From Planctomycetota bacterium (GTDB taxonomy: Bacteria > Planctomycetota > PUPC01 > DSUN01): 6,115 bases of DNA. Within the stretch, counting starts at the first letter, position 1, and each line of letters opens with the position of its first letter. A program made the position numbers and the translations under genes. The stretch covers positions 1 through 6,115 of the forward strand of contig VGYW01000476.1 of the NCBI GenBank assembly GCA_016872875.1. The letters run 5' to 3'. Of this stretch, positions 1 to 3,743 are shown in pieces. Under the pieces are notes generated by a model. That model searched no databases and had not been told where the DNA came from. It was given only the letters and a program-made list of their open reading frames with translations.

Positions 1-158
1 ACATGGAACGGACGGCGGGCAATAATGGGTTGGTGAGGGAGCCAAGTGCCCTGTCCCCCCTGACGGCACGTCGCTGTACGTCGCGCCGAGGCCACGTTCC
101 CGAAGCCACCGCTCCCGGCCTCGCCGGGCCCGAGCTGACGGCACAGGAGCAGCCCAGG
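1..158 (+). other. Leader upstream of the preferred kinase start; no domain recognised
   Basis: The kinase frame is open through this stretch from an ATG at position 3, which would add 52 residues. Those residues are rich in Pro, Arg, Ala and Gly and resemble no domain. Third positions are clearly less G/C-biased here (about 13 of 52 codons end in A or T by my count) than in the kinase body. I therefore think it is more likely 5' leader than coding, but translation from position 3 or from further upstream cannot be excluded because only two bases precede that ATG. A 10-bp direct repeat, CTGACGGCAC, lies at 60-69 and 135-144; I see no function for it. Confidence 0.4.
145..149 (+). promoter_or_regulatory. 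Ribosome binding site (AGGAG) supporting kinase start at 159
   Basis: AGGAG lies 9 nt upstream of the in-frame ATG at 159-161. It is the main reason for preferring this start over the ATG at position 3, whose own upstream region is outside the window. Confidence 0.5.
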
Positions 159-1370
159 ATGGATCGCCCAGGCCCCGCTCGCTCGACTGCTAGCTCGCCG
201 CCCGGCGACCACCTGTGTTCGGCCCACGAGGTGGGCCAGGAGCACTTCCACGCGCTATTTGATCACATGCTCAACGGCGTCGCCTTCTGCCGCATGGAGT
301 TCGACCGGGACCAGCCGCGCGACTTCGTGTTCCTGGCCGTGAACGATGCCTTCGAGTCCCTGACGGGCCTGAGGGACGTGGTGGGCAAGCGGGCCAGCGA
401 GGTGATGCCCGGCATCCGGGAGACCGACCCCCAGGTGTTCGAGGCCTATGGCCGCGTGGCCCGCTCGGGGGCGCCGGAGGGGTTCGAGACCTTCGTGCGG
501 GCCTTGCAGCGCTGGTTCGCGGTCTCGGCCCACTCCCCGAGACCGGGCCATTTCGTCGCCGTGTTCGACGACATCACGGAGCGCAAGCGGGCAGAGGAGG
601 AGATGCGGAAGCTGAACGCCGAGCTCGAGGAGCGGGTGCGGGAGCGGACCGCGGAGCTCGAGGCGGCGAACAAGGAGCTCGAGGCATTCTCCTACTCGGT
701 GTCGCACGACCTTCGGGCGCCGCTGCGGGCCATTGACGGCTTCAGCCTGGCCGTGCTGGAGGACTGCGGCCCGATGCTCGACGCCCGGGGCCGGGAGCAT
801 CTTGGGCGGGTGCGCACGGCCGCGCAGAGGATGGGGCAGCTCATTGCCGACCTGTTGGGCCTCTCGCGCATGACCCGCAGCGAGATGCGCAGGGCGCAGG
901 TGGACCTCAGCGGCATGGCGCGGAAGATCGCCGCTGAGCTTCAGGAGGCGGCGCCCGGCCGCGCGGCGACCTTTGTCATCGCCGACGGGCTGAAGGCCGA
1001 GGCCGACCCCCACCTCCTCCACATCGTCCTGGCCAATCTGCTGTCCAACGCCTGGAAGTTCACCTCGAAGCACACCTCCGCGCGGATCGAGTTCGGCGCC
1101 GAGCAGCGGGAGGGCGAGCGCGCCTTCTTCGTCCGCGACGACGGGGCTGGCTTCGACATGGCCTACGCGGACAAGCTTTTCGGCCCCTTCCAACGCCTCC
1201 ACTCGCGGGGGGAGTTCGAGGGCACCGGCATCGGCCTGGCCACCATACAGCGCATCATCCGCCGACACGGTGGCCGCGTCTGGGCCGAGGGCGCCGTCGA
1301 GCGCGGCGCCACCTTCTTCTTCACCCTTCCGCAGCCCGAAAGTACAACCCTGGCAGGATCAGCCCCGTGA
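159..1370 (+). CDS. PAS-domain sensor histidine kinase
   Basis: Transmitter of a two-component system: it autophosphorylates a histidine and passes the phosphate to a response regulator, probably the one encoded next. Numbering is from the ATG at 159 (403 aa). A PAS sensor domain spans about residues 29-144 and ends in the typical DITERKR sequence. A short charged coiled coil (about 141-178) leads into the H-box SVSHDLRAPLRAIDGF with the phospho-acceptor His183. The ATPase domain has the N-box (Asn297 in LLSNAWKF), G1 box DDGAGF (327-332), F-box LFGPF (340-344) and G2 box GTGIGL (355-360), so all catalytic boxes are intact. No membrane segment or signal peptide is seen, so it should be cytoplasmic. 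H-box and G2 style resemble kinases of the phytochrome-like group, but no GAF or PHY domain is present, so the stimulus is unknown. An alternative start at position 3 gives 455 aa. The stop overlaps the next start as GTGA. Confidence 0.93.
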   Translation: MDRPGPARSTASSPPGDHLCSAHEVGQEHFHALFDHMLNGVAFCRMEFDRDQPRDFVFLAVNDAFESLTGLRDVVGKRASEVMPGIRETDPQVFEAYGRVARSGAPEGFETFVRALQRWFAVSAHSPRPGHFVAVFDDITERKRAEEEMRKLNAELEERVRERTAELEAANKELEAFSYSVSHDLRAPLRAIDGFSLAVLEDCGPMLDARGREHLGRVRTAAQRMGQLIADLLGLSRMTRSEMRRAQVDLSGMARKIAAELQEAAPGRAATFVIADGLKAEADPHLLHIVLANLLSNAWKFTSKHTSARIEFGAEQREGERAFFVRDDGAGFDMAYADKLFGPFQRLHSRGEFEGTGIGLATIQRIIRRHGGRVWAEGAVERGATFFFTLPQPESTTLAGSAP

Positions 1371-1867
1371 ACCACTCAGCGCGCAGCAAGACCATGCTCC
1401 TCGTCGAGGACGACCCGGAAGACGCCGCCTTCGCCCTTCACGCCCTGAAGGAGGCGGACGCCGCCAGCGAGATCATCCTGGCGCGCGACGGCGAGGAGGC
1501 CATCGATTACTTCTTTGGCACCGGGGCCTATGCAGGCCGCGACCCCGCGCTCACGCCCACCGTCGTCATCCTCGACCTGAAGCTCCCCAAGTTGACCGGC
1601 CTGCAGGTCCTCGAGCGGTTGCGGGCCGACCCTCGCACCTGCCACACGCCGGTCGTCATCCTCACCTCGTCGGACGAGCCGAAGGACGTGGCCCGCAGCT
1701 ACGACCTGGGAGCAAACAGCTACGTGCGCAAGCCCGAGGACTTCGAGGCGTTCACCAAGGCCGTGAGGGAGCTGTGCGCCTACTGGCTGTCCCTCAACCT
1801 CCCCCCGCCGCATGCGGACCACGGGGAAGGCAACAACGTGCAACGGGCCTCAGTCTCCGCCGGCTGA
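1367..1867 (+). CDS. Single-domain response regulator, Rcp1-like (CheY fold)
   Basis: Phosphate receiver of the two-component pair, 166 aa. The receiver domain fills almost the whole protein: acidic pocket Glu14-Asp15-Asp16, phospho-acceptor Asp70 in VVILDLKLP, conserved Thr100 in VVILTSS and Lys122 in VRKP. The Asp-Thr and Thr-Lys spacings of 30 and 22 residues match CheY (57/87/109). The insertion YFFGTGAYAGRD before the phosphorylation strand and the YWLSLNLPP sequence at the end are typical of Rcp1-type regulators that partner phytochrome-like kinases. No DNA-binding or enzymatic output domain follows, so it must act by protein contact or as a relay. The GTG start lies inside the kinase stop (GTGA, 4-base overlap) with AGGA at 1355-1358, indicating translational coupling. 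A Met codon at 1394 is an alternative start, but it would leave almost no residues before the first strand. Confidence 0.93.
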   Translation: MNHSARSKTMLLVEDDPEDAAFALHALKEADAASEIILARDGEEAIDYFFGTGAYAGRDPALTPTVVILDLKLPKLTGLQVLERLRADPRTCHTPVVILTSSDEPKDVARSYDLGANSYVRKPEDFEAFTKAVRELCAYWLSLNLPPPHADHGEGNNVQRASVSAG

Positions 1868-2028
1868 GACCCTGAGCAAGTCAAAAAGAACTACACCGTC
1901 CGCCGGGGCCGGGGATAGAAGGCCGCAAGCGCATATTTAACAACCACTTACGATGCGGAAGAAAGCTGAAGAGAATCGCTCAGAGTCGCGCCGTGGCTGC
2001 TTTGTGGTCGCCAATGGTCTATTTTATC

Positions 2029-2057
2029 TTGACTTATCATAACTCTTATGATAAACT
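2029..2057 (+). promoter_or_regulatory. Sigma70-type promoter candidate for the HTH-GspE gene
   Basis: TTGACT at 2029-2034 (5 of 6 matches to the -35 consensus) and TAAACT at 2052-2057 (4 of 6 to the -10 consensus) are separated by exactly 17 bp. Predicted transcription would begin near 2064, giving a leader of about 20 nt that contains the Shine-Dalgarno site. An alternative -10, TATGAT at 2057-2062, would need a 22-bp spacer. Read from sequence only. Confidence 0.6.
2034..2054. repeat. Perfect 9-bp inverted repeat, operator candidate between -35 and -10
   Basis: TTATCATAA (2034-2042) and its exact reverse complement TTATGATAA (2046-2054) are separated by CTC. The dyad fills the spacer of the promoter above, so a protein bound here would directly control RNA polymerase access. 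A third related half-site, CTATGAT, lies at 2056-2062, in phase with TTATGAT (2046-2052) at a 10-bp distance. The position resembles operators of MerR-type regulators, but the promoter spacer is 17 bp rather than the 19-20 bp usual there, so simple repression is as likely. Confidence 0.6.
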
Positions 2058-2072
2058 ATGATCAGTCAAATT

Positions 2073-2078
2073 AGGAGG
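2073..2078 (+). promoter_or_regulatory. Ribosome binding site (AGGAGG) fixing the ATPase start at 2085
   Basis: AGGAGG lies 6 nt before the ATG at 2085. An in-frame ATG at 2058 would place this site inside the coding sequence and would itself lie in the promoter, at or before the predicted transcription start, so 2085 is the better start. Confidence 0.8.
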
Positions 2079-2084
2079 CACGCG

Positions 2085-3623
2085 ATGGCCAGGCAGCGCG
2101 GAGCGAACGGAGGCCGTGGAGCGGCCAGGGCGAGCGACACGCAACCCCTTGAGAAACAAGCACTTGCGGCGGGCAAGCTGCTCACCGTGGGGCAAGCGAT
2201 GGAGCTGCTGGAGGTCTCCTACCCCACCTTCTACCGCTGGGTGCGCCAGGGCCGTATCGTGGGCACCAAGGTGGGCCGCCAGTGGCGCTTTCAGCGCGGC
2301 GACATCGAGCGCTTCCTGGCCGGCCAGGGGCCGCGCATCGCGCTCCGCGCCAGCCTCGCGCCCCTGATCGAATCCCTTCGCCGCCGGGTCGCCGCGCTTG
2401 GGGCCGAGGATGTCGCGCCCCCCGGCGCCTCCGACCTCGCGCACGCCGTGAGCCTGATGGTTCGCCTCGCGGTGGCCATGCAGGCCAGCGACCTCCACAT
2501 CGAACCCCTCCGCCGGGTCGGCCGCCAAGAGACGGTTGGCGTCCTCCGCTACCGCGTTGACGGCGTGCTGCACCCCGTTGCGGAGATTGACGCCCGCCTC
2601 CTCCCCGCCCTGGACGAGCAGTGGAAGGCGATGGCCGGCTGCGACGTCCACGAGAAGGTCCGCCCCCAGGACGGCCGCATCGAGGTCCGACTCGAAGACA
2701 CGGGGCAGGTGGTGGACCTCCGCGTGTGCTTCGTGCCCGCGGTCCTCGGCCCTTCGCTCACCGTGCGGGTTCTGGACCCGAACGCGGTGCGGCTGGACCT
2801 GGACCGCCTAGGCTACGCGCCGCGGGACAAGGAGCGTCTGCTGCGCGCCCTCCGCGCCCCGTGGGGCACAATAGTCCTCACCGGTCCCACCGGCTGCGGC
2901 AAGACAACCGCCCTCTACGCGTGCCTGACCCACCTGACGACGCCCGACCGCAAGCTGATGAGCGTCGAGGACCCCGTCGAATTCCTCCTGCCCGGCGTCG
3001 TCCAGGTCGCCGTGCGGCCCCAGGCGGGCGTGACCTTTGCCACCGCGGTCCGCGCATTCCTCCGTTCCGCCCCAAACGTCGTCATGCTCGGCGAGGTGCG
3101 CGACTTCGAATCCCTCCAACTCGTCCACCAGGCCGCGCTGACGGGCCACCTGGTGCTCACGACCCTTCACGCGGACGAGGCGGCGCGGGCTCTCGTGCGG
3201 ATGGTCGAGATCGGCAGCGACCCCTTCCTCGTGGCCGATTCTACGAAGCTCATCGTCGCCCAGCGGCTCATCCGCAAGCTCTGTCCCGAGTGCAGCGTCG
3301 AGGCCCAGCCCCTGGGGAGCCAGCTCGAGCAGGCGGCGAGCCTTGCCCGCGCCGGCGGCCTCGACTGGGCGGCGGCGCCCAAGGCGTTCCGCGCGCCGCG
3401 CGGGTGCGCCAGGTGCCACCAGACCGGCTTCCGCGGCCGCGAGGTCATCGCCGAGGCCCTCGAGGTCACAGCCGAGATTGGCGCGGCCCTTCGCCGCCGG
3501 GCCTCGCTCGATGAACTCCGCACCATTGCCGTCGGCCAGGGCATGACCACCCTGGCCGCCGACGGGCTCCGCCGCGCCGCCGAAGGGGCCACTTCGCTCG
3601 AAGAAGTCCTCCGCGTGCTCTGA
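2085..3623 (+). CDS. GspE/PilB-type assembly ATPase with N-terminal excisionase-like HTH domain
   Basis: Hexameric secretion-superfamily ATPase that normally powers pilin or pseudopilin assembly at the inner face of the cytoplasmic membrane; 512 aa from the ATG at 2085. Residues 1-31 are a basic tail. Residues about 32-80 form an excisionase/MerR-like winged helix-turn-helix (LLTVGQAMELLEVSYPTFYR, then a VGRQWRF wing). From about 110 comes the N2E domain with SDLHIEP and the LRYRVDGVL strand. The motor has Walker A GPTGCGKTT (267-275, Lys273), Asp box VEDPVEF (Glu295, Glu299), Walker B MLGEVRD (Glu337) and His box LTGHLVLTTLH (His355, His362). A zinc tetracysteine motif follows: CPEC (Cys400, Cys403) and CARC (Cys441, Cys444) before HQTGFRGRE. 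That motif is characteristic of GspE/PilB assembly ATPases and absent from PilT retraction ATPases. The usual GspE/PilB N-terminal (N1E/MshEN) domain is replaced by the HTH. The DPD often found before Walker B reads APN (329-331). No platform protein or pilin is adjacent. Whether the HTH binds DNA is inference. Confidence 0.92.
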   Translation: MARQRGANGGRGAARASDTQPLEKQALAAGKLLTVGQAMELLEVSYPTFYRWVRQGRIVGTKVGRQWRFQRGDIERFLAGQGPRIALRASLAPLIESLRRRVAALGAEDVAPPGASDLAHAVSLMVRLAVAMQASDLHIEPLRRVGRQETVGVLRYRVDGVLHPVAEIDARLLPALDEQWKAMAGCDVHEKVRPQDGRIEVRLEDTGQVVDLRVCFVPAVLGPSLTVRVLDPNAVRLDLDRLGYAPRDKERLLRALRAPWGTIVLTGPTGCGKTTALYACLTHLTTPDRKLMSVEDPVEFLLPGVVQVAVRPQAGVTFATAVRAFLRSAPNVVMLGEVRDFESLQLVHQAALTGHLVLTTLHADEAARALVRMVEIGSDPFLVADSTKLIVAQRLIRKLCPECSVEAQPLGSQLEQAASLARAGGLDWAAAPKAFRAPRGCARCHQTGFRGREVIAEALEVTAEIGAALRRRASLDELRTIAVGQGMTTLAADGLRRAAEGATSLEEVLRVL

Positions 3624-3663
3624 GCTGTGCGCCGCGCCCGGGCCGCCATCCCTCCGCCGCTTC

Positions 3664-3692
3664 TTGCCCCTGCGTCCGCGACCTGCTACACT
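3664..3692 (+). promoter_or_regulatory. Extended -10 promoter candidate for the secreted-protein gene
   Basis: TTGCCC at 3664-3669 and TACACT at 3687-3692 are 17 bp apart, each matching 4 of 6 consensus bases. TGC at 3684-3686 supplies the TGn of an extended -10 element. Transcription would begin near 3699. In G+C-rich DNA such a match can arise by chance, so confidence is moderate. Confidence 0.45.
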
Positions 3693-3693
3693 G

Positions 3694-3723
3694 CCCATCA
3701 GCGGCCTCTCCCTTCCTGATGGG
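3694..3723. repeat. 8-bp inverted repeat (hairpin or operator) before the secreted-protein gene
   Basis: CCCATCAG (3694-3701) and CTGATGGG (3716-3723) are perfect reverse complements around a 14-nt loop. In RNA this would form a stem-loop ending 7 nt before the AAGGAGG ribosome binding site. No T-run follows, so it is not a canonical intrinsic terminator for the ATPase gene. Arm centres are 22 bp apart, about two helical turns, so a dimeric DNA-binding protein is also possible. The 5' arm overlaps the predicted transcription start. Confidence 0.5.
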
Positions 3724-3730
3724 AGTCTTC

Positions 3731-3737
3731 AAGGAGG
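3731..3737 (+). promoter_or_regulatory. Ribosome binding site (AAGGAGG) fixing a GTG start at 3744
   Basis: AAGGAGG lies 6 nt before GTG at 3744-3746. It decides this unusual start codon, which is confirmed by a signal peptide beginning directly at it. Confidence 0.85.
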
Positions 3738-3743
3738 GATAGC

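Larger units (their letters stand above)
1868..2084 (+). other. AT-rich intergenic region with promoter of the ATPase gene
   Basis: The stretch 2011-2080 is only about 31% G+C (22 of 70 by my count) in an otherwise very G+C-rich window, as expected of a regulatory region. The right end holds the promoter, dyad and ribosome binding site listed separately. I see no convincing intrinsic terminator after the response regulator: short arms near 1849-1870 (CTCAG/CTGAG or GTCTC/GAGAC) have no T-tract after them. I see no RNA gene in 1868-2010. Confidence 0.6.

Noticed and set aside
60..144. 10-bp direct repeat CTGACGGCAC (60-69 and 135-144) and a nearby ACGTCGC doublet
   Set aside because: There are only two copies with 75-bp spacing, in G+C-rich DNA, with no link to a promoter or mobile element; probably chance.
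255..1268. Long open frame on the minus strand antisense to the kinase
   Set aside because: It is a shadow caused by strong G/C third-position bias; the plus-strand frame has all the kinase catalytic boxes, and the antisense translation has no recognisable domain.
1849..1870. Possible terminator hairpin at the end of the response regulator (CTCAG/CTGAG or GTCTC/GAGAC)
   Set aside because: The arms are only 5 bp, the two pairings compete, and an A-rich rather than T-rich stretch follows on the + strand.
1953..2042. A 29-codon reading frame starting ATGCGGAAG in the intergenic region
   Set aside because: There is no Shine-Dalgarno site upstream, no recognisable motif, and its end runs into the ATPase promoter and dyad; chance frame.
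2621..3514. Alternative plus-strand frame of 297 codons inside the ATPase gene
   Set aside because: It is extremely Pro/Arg/Gly-rich, typical of an out-of-frame reading of G+C-rich coding DNA, and overlaps the intact ATPase motor motifs.
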